Source: Castellaniella sp049650445 | Lineage (GTDB): Bacteria > Pseudomonadota > Gammaproteobacteria > Burkholderiales > Burkholderiaceae_B | Assembly: GCF_049650445.1 (NCBI RefSeq) | Contig: NZ_JBASAD010000016.1 | Location: 1 to 64,000 of the forward strand | Length of the DNA: 64,000 nucleotides | Direction of reading: 5' to 3' | Shown: positions 16,445-24,996 of the stretch, piece by piece | How positions within the stretch are numbered: the first letter of the stretch is position 1 | Layout of the letters: each line of letters opens with the position of its first letter | Made by a program: the position numbers and the translations under genes | The notes under the pieces: model-generated | Seen by the model: only the letters and a program-made list of their open reading frames with translations | Database searches by the model: none | What the model was told of the DNA's origin: nothing

Positions 16445-17359
16445 TCAATGCCCCAAGGCGTAGTCCAGGGCCGCGCGCACCGCTGCGGCCTGAGCCGCAT
16501 TGCATTGATCCGGCGTGGCACGCGGGCTGTCGGGATAGACCTCGGTCGTCGTGCGATAGGGCGCGGCCGTGATGCCGGTGCACAAGCCCAGCGACTGCAG
16601 GGCGTAGCGGATGACGCCCGGGGCGACCACGGGTGAACCGATGATCTCGCCACGCGCGTCGGCCGGGGCGATGTGTGTGACCTCGGCCACGGCGCGGATC
16701 ACGGCGTTCTGGAAATCCGGCTGAGGCGATTCGGTGTCATCCACCAGATAGAAGCCATCAGGAATTCCGCCCGGCGTGAACGGTCGGCCGTCGCGCGCCG
16801 CCAGCGCGGGGCGATACTCGGACTCGTCGGTATCGGTGGTCTCATGCAGGTCGATGTGCACCCGCACGCGGTCCGCGAAAGACGCCACCAGCGCCATCAG
16901 CGCGGCCGATTCCGGCGCGGGGCTGTCCGGCCGAAAGGACCGGTTCGGGTCCAAGGCACGGGGATTCCAGCGGTGAATGCGTTCGTAGCCCCAGGGGCTG
17001 ACACAGGGGACGATCATCAGGTCCAGGCGACCTGCATAATCGACCGCATGCCGGTCGGCAAAGCGCAGCGCGCCATGGACACCACTGGTCTCGTAACCAT
17101 GCACCCCGCCTGTGACCAATGCCACCGGACGGTCCGCCGACCACTCGCGGCTGCGCAGCGCAAACAGGGGGTAGGTATCGGGCGCATAATCCAGTTCACC
17201 ATACTGGACGACGTCGAAGCGATCGCGCAGGCGGTCGATGACCGTCAGGACTTCGTCGGCATAGCTGCGCCGGCGTTGCTGGCGGCCAAGCCAGGCGGCG
17301 ATTTCAGCATCCCCCCAGGGGACGCCGGGGGTGCCGATCGGGTAAAACGAGGGCTGCAT
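16445..17359 (-). CDS. M14-family zinc carboxypeptidase-like protein
   Basis: About 304 residues from the ATG at 17359 (a TTG two codons earlier is also possible). Zinc ligands of the M14 fold are visible: H and E in GGVHGYETSG, and the distant His in RVRVHIDLHETTD; the catalytic Glu is probably in TTEVYPDSP. No signal peptide, so cytoplasmic. The substrate is unknown; members act on C-terminal residues of peptides or on modified amino acids (succinylglutamate desuccinylase-like). First gene of a three-gene operon with ghrA and a lipoprotein. Confidence 0.8.
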   Translation of the reverse strand: MQPSFYPIGTPGVPWGDAEIAAWLGRQQRRRSYADEVLTVIDRLRDRFDVVQYGELDYAPDTYPLFALRSREWSADRPVALVTGGVHGYETSGVHGALRFADRHAVDYAGRLDLMIVPCVSPWGYERIHRWNPRALDPNRSFRPDSPAPESAALMALVASFADRVRVHIDLHETTDTDESEYRPALAARDGRPFTPGGIPDGFYLVDDTESPQPDFQNAVIRAVAEVTHIAPADARGEIIGSPVVAPGVIRYALQSLGLCTGITAAPYRTTTEVYPDSPRATPDQCNAAQAAAVRAALDYALGH

Positions 17360-17456
17360 GGCCAAATTTCCAGCGACAAAAAACTGCCTGGAACTGTATC
17401 ACAGAGGCATGTGGTACCGATGCCCCCGGTGGACGGACATCAGCCCTGCGGCAGGC

Positions 17457-18131
17457 TCAATACAGCCACAGCCTGACGTGAACCCAGCCTGCGTCCTGTG
17501 CGGCTTCAATTGCCTCGAACACGGGAATCGACAGAAAATACGGCAGGGCGTCGCGCACCGTCTTCCAGACGCCCTGGAGATCGACCGTGACGTGTTGCGG
17601 CGAACGCCAGGCGGCCCAACGCGGCAGGAAACGCGGCACCCGCGCGCAATAGGCCTCGAACGGCGCACCGAAGGCGGCACGCAGCATCCGTTCTTCCTCA
17701 CTCACGATCCAGCGGAACACCCCGAAGGCGGCCAACGCCAGGACCAGGCCCACCGTCAGGCTGCCGGTCTGCAAGCCGATGCCCAGAACGGCCAGCATGG
17801 AAAAGACGTACAGGGGATTGCGACTGATCGAATACGGGCCTTCGGCCACCAGATCGGCGCCCTTACGCCCGCCCAGATACAGCATGCACGCGCAGCGTCC
17901 CAGCAGCGCCAGCACCATCAGCGCCAGCCCCGCCCATTCCAGGCCCTGGTGGAGCGACCCGCTATCCGGCCAGGCCGAGCCGATCCAGGGCAATACCAGT
18001 ACGGCCAGCGTACCGAGGACACCCAGGGCGCGACGGCGCAGAACCTGGGCATGAGCCAGACGTTCCCAGACAGCATTCAGACTGGTCGCGGGCTGGGAGG
18101 CGGTTGCGTGAGGGGTGGTGGTCGAAGACAT
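17457..18131 (-). CDS. Isoprenylcysteine carboxyl methyltransferase-like membrane protein
   Basis: About 224 residues with four to five membrane helices and the ICMT/PEMT C-terminal signature: YSISRNPLYVFSMLAVLG, then EEERMLRAAFGAPFEAYCARVPRFLP. This pocket binds S-adenosylmethionine; bacterial members methylate lipids or small molecules, or are uncharacterised. The start at 18131 is preferred because earlier in-frame codons run into the kinase gene. It follows the kinase by 52 bases and is probably co-transcribed with the two-component system at 18184-20250, which might control it. The C-terminal extension after residue 175 is unusual. Confidence 0.75.
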   Translation of the reverse strand: MSSTTTPHATASQPATSLNAVWERLAHAQVLRRRALGVLGTLAVLVLPWIGSAWPDSGSLHQGLEWAGLALMVLALLGRCACMLYLGGRKGADLVAEGPYSISRNPLYVFSMLAVLGIGLQTGSLTVGLVLALAAFGVFRWIVSEEERMLRAAFGAPFEAYCARVPRFLPRWAAWRSPQHVTVDLQGVWKTVRDALPYFLSIPVFEAIEAAQDAGWVHVRLWLY

Positions 18132-18183
18132 GGCGGCTCCTGATCGAACAGCGCCCACCATAAGCTCGGACACCACGAATCCG

Positions 18184-19506
18184 CTACGAATCCAACTGAC
18201 AATCAACTGAACAAAGATCCAGCCTGAAAGTCGTCCCACTGCCCGGGCCGCCCTGGACCGAATCCACATCCAACTGCCACCCCCGCAACTCGCACACACG
18301 CCGGGCAATGCCCAGGCCCAGCCCATGGCCGGTCTCGGGAGCATCCGCGACCGACAGGTCGGTCCGCCCCGAGCGCCATTCGCGCACCCGCGCCAGACGT
18401 TCGGGGGGCATGCCCGGTCCGTCGTCGTGCAAGATCAGGATGCCTGCCTCGTCCAGGCTCACCTGCAGCGTGGCCGGTGCGGCGTGCTCGATCGCATTGC
18501 GCACCAGGTTGCGCAGCACGATCAACAAGGCGTCCGGGTCCAACCACCGGCCCGCATCCGGCGGGATGCGGTTGTTCAGCACCAGGACACGCGCATCGGC
18601 CATGGGCTCCAGGGCGAACCAGGCCTGTTCCAGCGCGTGCGCCAGACCGACGCAGCGCAGGCGTGCAGGATCGGCGCTGTTCAAGGCCGCCGCGCCCGCC
18701 AGACTGCTGGCCGCCGCGTCGACCTGGACCATCATGCGCGTCAGGCGTGCCGCCAGCGGCGTTCCCGGCACAGCGTCCAGCAAAGCCATTTCGCAGTCGG
18801 TCCGCAAAGCGGCCAGCGGCGTACGCAATTCATGGCCCAGATTGGCGGCAAACTGGCGCTCGAACGCCACAGATCGGTCGATCCGGTCCTGGATGCGGTT
18901 GAAGGCCTCGATCAATTGCAGCGCTTCGTCGCCCCCGAACGCTTCATGGTGAGACGCTACGCCCTCCCAGGCCGAGAGCCGATCCGACACGGCGCGGATC
19001 GGCGCCACCACCCGGCGCGCCAGGCGCCGGGCCAGCAGCCAGGCACAGATCAGCGCCAACACGGCCCCCGCCGCCAGAATCCAGCCGAAGAACCGGACCC
19101 GGTCCTCGTGCTCAGTGGCGTCGTAGCGAACATAGAGCAGGCCCTGAGGAACCGCCTCGACCCAGGTATGCCAGGTCTGGCCCGCCAGCTCGATTTCCCG
19201 GCTGCCCGGCCTCGACGCAAACATGTCCGGCAACGGCGGCGGCTGATCCGCCGAGAGCACCCAGGACTGGAGGCGCCCGCCTTCGCTCCAGCGCGGCGGC
19301 AGTGCCACCGGCACCGCCAGCCCTGCCTGGAGATCGCTGCGCAAGGCCGCAATCTGGCTCGACAGGACCTCGTCCACCAGATCGTCCTCCATGCGGGCGA
19401 AAGTCTCGTAAGCCAGCAGACTGATGACCAGCAGGAACACTGCCGCCGTGCCGGTGACGGCCCAGATGACTCGCCGGGCCAGGGAGGAAGAGCGATTCCG
19501 GTTCAT
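18184..19506 (-). CDS. Sensor histidine kinase of a two-component system
   Basis: A 440-residue inner-membrane kinase. Two membrane helices (about residues 12-33 and 139-158) enclose a short periplasmic sensor domain of roughly 105 residues. HAMP follows, then a dimerisation domain with the phosphorylated H225 in ANLGHELRTPLAAL. The ATPase domain has N box NLVRNAIEHA, G1 DDGPGMP and G2 GHGLGLGIAR. All catalytic boxes are intact. It is translated 15 bases after the response regulator gene. The QseC/PmrB-like layout gives no ligand; lipid or envelope stress is plausible given the ICMT-like neighbour. Confidence 0.9.
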   Translation of the reverse strand: MNRNRSSSLARRVIWAVTGTAAVFLLVISLLAYETFARMEDDLVDEVLSSQIAALRSDLQAGLAVPVALPPRWSEGGRLQSWVLSADQPPPLPDMFASRPGSREIELAGQTWHTWVEAVPQGLLYVRYDATEHEDRVRFFGWILAAGAVLALICAWLLARRLARRVVAPIRAVSDRLSAWEGVASHHEAFGGDEALQLIEAFNRIQDRIDRSVAFERQFAANLGHELRTPLAALRTDCEMALLDAVPGTPLAARLTRMMVQVDAAASSLAGAAALNSADPARLRCVGLAHALEQAWFALEPMADARVLVLNNRIPPDAGRWLDPDALLIVLRNLVRNAIEHAAPATLQVSLDEAGILILHDDGPGMPPERLARVREWRSGRTDLSVADAPETGHGLGLGIARRVCELRGWQLDVDSVQGGPGSGTTFRLDLCSVDCQLDS

Positions 19507-19521
19507 GGCGTCCTCTTGGCG

Positions 19522-20250
19522 CTACGTGCCGTCCACGTCGCGGCCCGCATGTCGCTCTGACGCGTCAGGCATCAATCGCCACCCTCGGCCAGGATCGGCC
19601 ACGATGTCCGGTCCACCCGCCGCACGCAGACGACGGCGCAGCAGATGCACCTGATCGTGCAAGGCACGGTCGGACGGCGGCCCGTCGGGCCACAAGGCGG
19701 CCGTCAAGCGGGTATGGGTCGCCAGACCACCCGCCGAGCGCAGCAGAATCGCCAGCAACTGCACCGATTTGCGCGGCAGGACCAGCGGGCAGCCCGCCAG
19801 GGTCACCGCCTGCGCCTGCGGGTCATAGCGCAGATTCCCACACATGAGAGACCCCGGATCACCGCCCTGCCCCCGCCGCACCAGGACGCGCAGACGCGCC
19901 TCGACCTCGGCCAGAGAAAAGGGTTTGACCAGATAATCCTCGGCCCCCAGTTCGAAGGCCAGGAGCTTGTCCTCGAGCCGCTCACGCGCCGTCAGCACCA
20001 GCACGGGGCGCCACAGACCGGGGTCCCGCCGCATGGCGCGCAGCACGTCCAGGCCGCTCAGGCCGGGCAGGCCCAGATCCAGCACCACGGCGTCGAAGAC
20101 CGCCGTACGCAACAGGGCCAGCGCTCCGTGGCCGTCATAGGCCGCGTCCGGCGCCAGGCCCTGGCGCTCCAGGTAGCCGTACAGGTTTTCCGCCAGCGTC
20201 GGTTCGTCTTCGACGATCAGAATGCGCGGACCGTCAGACGACGATCTCAT
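19522..20250 (-). CDS. OmpR-family response regulator
   Basis: A 242-residue DNA-binding regulator, partner of the kinase just downstream. REC domain with acidic pocket (LIVEDEP), the phosphoacceptor Asp in VVLDLGLPGL and Lys in YLVKPFS. The C-terminal winged helix is of the OmpR type (LPRKSVQLLAILLRS, SDRALHDQVHLLRRRL). The ATG at 20250 is chosen over a GTG six codons earlier because AAGGGG lies six bases upstream. The last residues after RLMPD are a short polar tail. Confidence 0.9.
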   Translation of the reverse strand: MRSSSDGPRILIVEDEPTLAENLYGYLERQGLAPDAAYDGHGALALLRTAVFDAVVLDLGLPGLSGLDVLRAMRRDPGLWRPVLVLTARERLEDKLLAFELGAEDYLVKPFSLAEVEARLRVLVRRGQGGDPGSLMCGNLRYDPQAQAVTLAGCPLVLPRKSVQLLAILLRSAGGLATHTRLTAALWPDGPPSDRALHDQVHLLRRRLRAAGGPDIVADPGRGWRLMPDASERHAGRDVDGT

Positions 20251-20311
20251 GGCGGGCCCCTTGTTCACGGCTGGACTCTGCTCACGCCAGAAGCCTGCAC
20301 CACGCGACGCT

Positions 20312-21055
20312 CTAGGCCAGGAATTCGACCCGACCAGTCTCCAGGCGGTAGACGCCGCCGGCGATTCGCAGCTTGCCGGCCTGGACGGCGTCCCGGACGA
20401 TGGCCGAACGCGCGGCCAGGGCGGCCACGTTGTCGCGAACGTTCTGCTCGGTGGCCGCCTTCAGCAGATCGGCCGCCCCGCCCCGAACCTTTTCCACAGA
20501 GGGTGCAATGGCCATCGCCAATGACTGGATCTGGCCCGGATACTGGGCCGACTCGGTGACGGTCTTGACGGCGGCAGAGACCGCGCCGCATTTTTCATGC
20601 CCCATCACCAGGATCAGCGGCACGCCCAGGACGGCCACCGCATATTCCAGGCTGCCCAGCATGTCGCTGTCGACGAAATTGCCCGCCACCCGCGTGACGA
20701 ACAGATCACCTCGGGCACAGTCGAACGCATATTCAGGCACGACGCGCGAGTCCGCGCAGCCCAATACCGCAGCATAGGGATTCTGCCCTGCCACCAACGC
20801 CGAACGCTCGTCGGCAAAATCATGCCGACGTGCCACCCCGGCGACATACCGCGCATTGCCCTCGGTCAGGCGAGCGAGCGCCGCGTCGGGGCTCAGGACG
20901 TTATTCGGTTTGGGCGGCGTGGCGGTACGCGCCATGGCCAATCCAGCCGGCAGCGCACCACCGGCAGCAACGGCGACGGCCGCAGCCAGGGAAGATCGCA
21001 AGAAAGAACGGCGGGAGGGCGTCGCCGCTGCCGCGCAAGATTTTGAATCGCACAT
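20312..21055 (-). CDS. Tat-exported beta-carbonic anhydrase
   Basis: A 247-residue zinc enzyme interconverting CO2 and bicarbonate. Zinc ligands are in CADSRVVPE (Cys, with the Asp-Arg dyad) and GHEKCGAV (His and Cys). The N terminus has a twin-arginine signal (SRRSFLRSSLAAAVAVAAGG), so the enzyme is probably exported folded to the periplasm. The start at 21055 sets the twin Arg at about residue 15; upstream in-frame codons are not needed. Periplasmic carbonic anhydrases help trap CO2 or buffer pH. It is monocistronic by position. Confidence 0.9.
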   Translation of the reverse strand: MCDSKSCAAAATPSRRSFLRSSLAAAVAVAAGGALPAGLAMARTATPPKPNNVLSPDAALARLTEGNARYVAGVARRHDFADERSALVAGQNPYAAVLGCADSRVVPEYAFDCARGDLFVTRVAGNFVDSDMLGSLEYAVAVLGVPLILVMGHEKCGAVSAAVKTVTESAQYPGQIQSLAMAIAPSVEKVRGGAADLLKAATEQNVRDNVAALAARSAIVRDAVQAGKLRIAGGVYRLETGRVEFLA

Positions 21056-21161
21056 TCCAGGGTCTCCAGAGGAGGGGTCTAGGGCGCGATCCACACAGGC
21101 ATCGCGCAGCCATGATACCCAAGCGCCATGACACCTGGAAAGCAGAATTCGGATATGGGCC

Positions 21162-21377
21162 TCAGCGCTGGGCGCCAGCCACCTCATCGGCAATGGGCTC
21201 CGTGTCCAGATACGCCCGATAGCGCAGATATTCCTGCTCCGAGCAGGTCAGCACGTTCCGCCTCAGCCAAAGGTCGGTATCCGCCGCATCCCGCCCGGCG
21301 CCAGGCGTCGAGGGCGAACTCGCCGGACGAGCGCCGGACCATCGCCCACCATCGATCTCCTGATCCATACGCATCAT
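21162..21377 (-). CDS. Possible small protein (71 aa)
   Basis: A small frame with an acidic-polar N terminus and a plausible folded C-terminal half (DTDLWLRRNVLTCSEQEYLRYRAYLDTEP). No family is recognised, and an overlapping frame on the same strand is open too. The LTCSEQEYLRYR stretch looks like real protein, but the evidence is weak. Confidence 0.35.
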   Translation of the reverse strand: MMRMDQEIDGGRWSGARPASSPSTPGAGRDAADTDLWLRRNVLTCSEQEYLRYRAYLDTEPIADEVAGAQR

Positions 21378-21597
21378 TCAAGGATTACCGAAACTCAAGG
21401 ATTATCGAAACTTCAAATATTACCTGAACAATACGCATTGTTTCACCCGATCAGCATCCAACTCAAATCAAAAATTGCAAAACACTCAAATTAATGGATA
21501 ATTTTCATTATTAAAATATATTTTTGCGCAATCAAAAGATTAAAAAACGTCAGTAAATCCGATCAAGCGGCAACACGCTGATAAATTCGAAAGTGCC

Positions 21598-23880
21598 ATG
21601 CTCACTCATGCTCTTCTGGATATGTCTTCCTTGCGCCGCACGACTGCCAGCATCTGGCTCTTTCTCCAGGTCGCTGCGTTCACGTTCCTCGCCGCCCTGG
21701 CGGGCCTGCTGACCCAGCCTGCCGCCGGGTTGCCGATCCTGTGGCCTGCAAACGCCCTGCTGGCCGGCCTGTTTCTGAGCCGTCCCTACCTGGCCACACC
21801 CGCCGCCTGGCCGGCGGCAGGTGCAGCCCTGGTCCTGGCCGGCATCACCTGGGGCGAATCTCCGCTCGCGTCGCTGTCGTACGGCCTCGTGAACCTGATC
21901 GGCACCTTCGTCGGCTGGCGGCTCCTTGCAGCACCCGGCGCCCTCTCAGACCTGTGCCAACCGCGTGCCGCCCTGCGCATCCTGTTCGCCGGCACCGCGG
22001 CTGCCGCCTCGCAAGCAGCAGCAGCCGGCCTGCTCGCCCTCTGGCTGGGAGCGGACACCGACTGGATGCCCGTCCTTGCCAACTGGTTTCTCGGTCCCCT
22101 GCTCAGCTATTGCATATTTCTGCCTCCCATCCTGCTGCTGCCTGCGCCGGGCCATCGGGATCGCCGCCGCCCCGCGCTTCGCGCACGCGAACGCTCCAGA
22201 CTCGAAACGTGGCTGCCGCTCGTCTCCCTGGCCATCGGACTTGCCCTGTGTTTCCTGATCGGCGGCCTGGGCATCCTGGCCTTCCCGATTCCCCCCCTGC
22301 TGTATTGCGCGCTGGCCTACAGGCCGCACATCACGGCCTGGCTTGCCCTGCTTGCTGCGCTCGTCGTCACGCTCGGCACGGTCTACGGCTGGATACCCTT
22401 CGGTATCGGCCCGATACTGACCGACGCGAGCTCCTGGGACATGGTTTCCCTGAGACTGGGCGCCCTGCTGATGGTGATCGCGCCCCTGATCATATCCTGC
22501 GCGCTTGCGGCGCGCGGCGACACGATTTCCGCCCTGAATCGCGCGCTGGACCACGATACGCTGACCGGAATCCTGTCACGGCAGGCTTTCCTGCGCGATG
22601 CCCAGACAGGCCTGCGGCACTCGGCCGCCCACCTGGGCACCGGCTTGCTGATGCTGGACATCGATCATTTCAAGCAATTGAACGACACCCATGGGCACGC
22701 GGTCGGGGATCGGGTTCTGCAAGCCTTCGCGCGCACGGTCGGCGCCACCATCCGCCCGCACGATCTGTTCGGCCGACTCGGCGGAGAGGAATTCGGTGTC
22801 GCGCTGCCCGGCACGGCACCGACCGAGGTCGCCTTCATCGCCGAGCGGCTGCGCACCGGCGTGGCCGACGCCGTGATGGCTCCCGCTGCTGATGCCACGC
22901 CCATCCACATCACGGTCAGCATTGGCGCGGTGCACGACTCATTCCACGCCCACGCCACACTCGACACGCTTTTGTCGTATGCTGACCACGCCATGTACCA
23001 GGCCAAGCGCGGCGGCCGCGATCGCGTATGCTTTTTGGACGATACTCCAATCACGACCACCGATCCGCCTCGGGACGACCCCGTGCCCGCGCACGACGCA
23101 GACCAGACGAACCTGCCCGCCACCGCCTCACCCCCCGCATCCGAAGTGCCCATGTCCGAACCTACGCCACTCATCGCCGTGCTGGAAGATGATCCAGCCC
23201 AATCCGCCTGGATACGGCAGACCCTGACCGATGCCGGCTTTTCCTGCCAGGCGTTCAATGAGGGCGGCGCCCTGCTCGCAGCCCTGCGTGCCCGTACGCC
23301 CTTCGCGCTGCTCCTGCTGGACTGGGAGCTGCCCGGCATCAACGGCATGGAGGTCCTGCGCTGGGTCCGAGCCAACCGCCACGACGCCTTGCCGGTGATC
23401 TTCGTCACCAACAGGACCCTGGAAAGCGATCTGGTCGAAGGCCTGAACTCAGGTGCCGACGACTACATCTGCAAGCCCTGCCGCACCGGAGAGCTGCTGG
23501 CGCGCATCGGCGCCCAGATGCGCCGCCACCGCCCCTCCACGAGCCCTGACGCAGACTTCACACTGGAAGATTTCACGGTCGACATGAGTCTGCGGCAGAT
23601 CCGCCTGCGCGACGAACCCATCGCCCTCACCCCCAAGGAATTCGAACTGGCGGCCCTGTTTCTGCGCCATCCCTGGCGCTTGTTCTCGCGTGACGACCTC
23701 AGCGCGCTGGTCTGGAACCGGGAAATCCCCAGCGCCTCGCGCACCCTGGACACCCATCTGTCGAACATCCGCAAGAAGCTGCACCTCGGGCCAGCCACGG
23801 GCACCCTGCTCTCTGCCTCCTACGCGCTGGGCTATCGGCTCGAACTCCTGCCGCCCCCCGACCAGGACACCCGCCCATGA
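21598..23880 (+). CDS. MASE1-GGDEF-REC-winged helix fusion: diguanylate cyclase joined to a response regulator
   Basis: A 760-residue inner-membrane protein. Residues 20-315 are a MASE1 sensor with about eight helices (LPILWPANALLAG). GGDEF domain at 325-480 with GGEEF at 395-399 and I-site RPHD at 386-389. A polar linker (about 482-518) leads to a REC domain with phosphoacceptor D575 (LLLDWELPG), and an OmpR-type winged helix ends the protein (LTPKEFELAALFLRHP, RTLDTHLSNIRKKL). No stop or frameshift separates the halves; MSEPTPL at 519 could be an internal start but has no clear ribosome site. It may couple c-di-GMP synthesis and phosphorylation to transcription from the membrane. The next gene overlaps by ATGA. 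Confidence 0.88.
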   Translation: MLTHALLDMSSLRRTTASIWLFLQVAAFTFLAALAGLLTQPAAGLPILWPANALLAGLFLSRPYLATPAAWPAAGAALVLAGITWGESPLASLSYGLVNLIGTFVGWRLLAAPGALSDLCQPRAALRILFAGTAAAASQAAAAGLLALWLGADTDWMPVLANWFLGPLLSYCIFLPPILLLPAPGHRDRRRPALRARERSRLETWLPLVSLAIGLALCFLIGGLGILAFPIPPLLYCALAYRPHITAWLALLAALVVTLGTVYGWIPFGIGPILTDASSWDMVSLRLGALLMVIAPLIISCALAARGDTISALNRALDHDTLTGILSRQAFLRDAQTGLRHSAAHLGTGLLMLDIDHFKQLNDTHGHAVGDRVLQAFARTVGATIRPHDLFGRLGGEEFGVALPGTAPTEVAFIAERLRTGVADAVMAPAADATPIHITVSIGAVHDSFHAHATLDTLLSYADHAMYQAKRGGRDRVCFLDDTPITTTDPPRDDPVPAHDADQTNLPATASPPASEVPMSEPTPLIAVLEDDPAQSAWIRQTLTDAGFSCQAFNEGGALLAALRARTPFALLLLDWELPGINGMEVLRWVRANRHDALPVIFVTNRTLESDLVEGLNSGADDYICKPCRTGELLARIGAQMRRHRPSTSPDADFTLEDFTVDMSLRQIRLRDEPIALTPKEFELAALFLRHPWRLFSRDDLSALVWNREIPSASRTLDTHLSNIRKKLHLGPATGTLLSASYALGYRLELLPPPDQDTRP

Positions 23881-24992
23881 GTCGTCCGTATTCTCTCAGT
23901 GCCTTCCCTGACGTACGCCCTCTGGCGCTGGCGCTGCTATCCGCCTGCCTGGCGCTGCCGCCCATCGTTACGCGCGCCGAGCCCATGGGCGCTCAGGGGG
24001 ATGACTTTCTGTACCGCGTGGAACAACACGACACCCTGGAGCAACTGGCCCGGCGCTACACCCTGCGAACCGAGCACTGGCCCACGCTGCAACGTCTGAA
24101 TCAGGTCGACGACCCGCACCGCCTGCCGATCGGCAAGGTGCTGCACATCCCGCTGTCCCTGATCCCGGAACAGCCGGCAACAGCCACCGCCGTTCACGTA
24201 ACCGGACAGGTCACGGCTGATGGCCGACCTGTGCAGCCGGGCGACGTCCTGCACTCAGGCCAGTCGCTGCGCAGCATCGGCGACGGCACCGCGACCCTGC
24301 GCCTGGAAGATCAAAGCCTGCTGACGCTGACGCCCGGCGCGACGCTGGAGCTCCAGCGCCTGCAATCCTTCCAGGGCACGGGTCTGACCGATACGCAGAT
24401 TTCGATCGACCGGGGCACACTGGAATCCGCCGTGGCGCCCGCCGGCACCGGGGTCGGCCGCTTCGAAGTCCGCACGCCTGCCACCGTGACCGGCGTGCGG
24501 GGCACCCGCCTGCGCGTCCATGCCGACGCATCAGGATCGCGCCACGAAGTGCTGCACGGTCACGCAGCGATCGCAGGCTCCACGGGAACTGAACAATCGC
24601 TCGACTCGGATCGGGGCGCCGCCTACGACACCAGCGGCACCCTGCTGAGCACGCAGCCTCTGCTGCCTCCGCCCCAGGGCCTGAAGATGACGGGCAGCAA
24701 CGGCCAGCGGCTGGAATTCGAACCCATTCCAAAAGCGGTCGCCTACACCGTCCGGATCACCCTGGACGCCGAGGGCGCCCGTCTGGAGTCCATCCAACGG
24801 GTCGCGGGACCCGGCGCGCCGCTGCGCGCACGCAGCGGCGGCCCACGCTACGTCTTCGTGCGTGGCATCGACACGCTCGGCATCGAAGGGCGCGACGCCG
24901 CCCTGGCGGTTGATTCATTACGCGCCGGTCTGACCGCCGGCGACGGCTCCCCGATCCTGACGGCCAACGGAGCCCCCGTGCTGCTGGATTAG
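23877..24992 (+). CDS. LysM and FecR-domain periplasmic protein
   Basis: A 371-residue exported protein with signal peptide (ALALLSACLALPPIVTRAE). A LysM domain (YRVEQHDTLEQLARRYTL through LPIGKVLHIP, about residues 45-95) should bind peptidoglycan. A FecR domain (about 105-250) follows, with the GDVLHSGQSLRSIGDGTATLRLEDQ and TVTGVRGTRLRVH patterns, then a C-terminal beta-rich region with a fibronectin-like look. Proteins of this kind are found beside CHASE2 kinases and probably feed a periplasmic signal to them. The start overlaps the fusion gene's stop, and the CHASE2 kinase follows after four bases, so the three act as one operon. Confidence 0.85.
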   Translation: MSRPYSLSAFPDVRPLALALLSACLALPPIVTRAEPMGAQGDDFLYRVEQHDTLEQLARRYTLRTEHWPTLQRLNQVDDPHRLPIGKVLHIPLSLIPEQPATATAVHVTGQVTADGRPVQPGDVLHSGQSLRSIGDGTATLRLEDQSLLTLTPGATLELQRLQSFQGTGLTDTQISIDRGTLESAVAPAGTGVGRFEVRTPATVTGVRGTRLRVHADASGSRHEVLHGHAAIAGSTGTEQSLDSDRGAAYDTSGTLLSTQPLLPPPQGLKMTGSNGQRLEFEPIPKAVAYTVRITLDAEGARLESIQRVAGPGAPLRARSGGPRYVFVRGIDTLGIEGRDAALAVDSLRAGLTAGDGSPILTANGAPVLLD

Positions 24993-24996
24993 GCCC

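Noticed and set aside
21598..23880. Frameshift or missed stop between the cyclase and regulator halves of the fusion
   Set aside because: The frame is continuous with a plausible polar linker and no stop in between; the internal MSEPTPL codon lacks a clear ribosome site.
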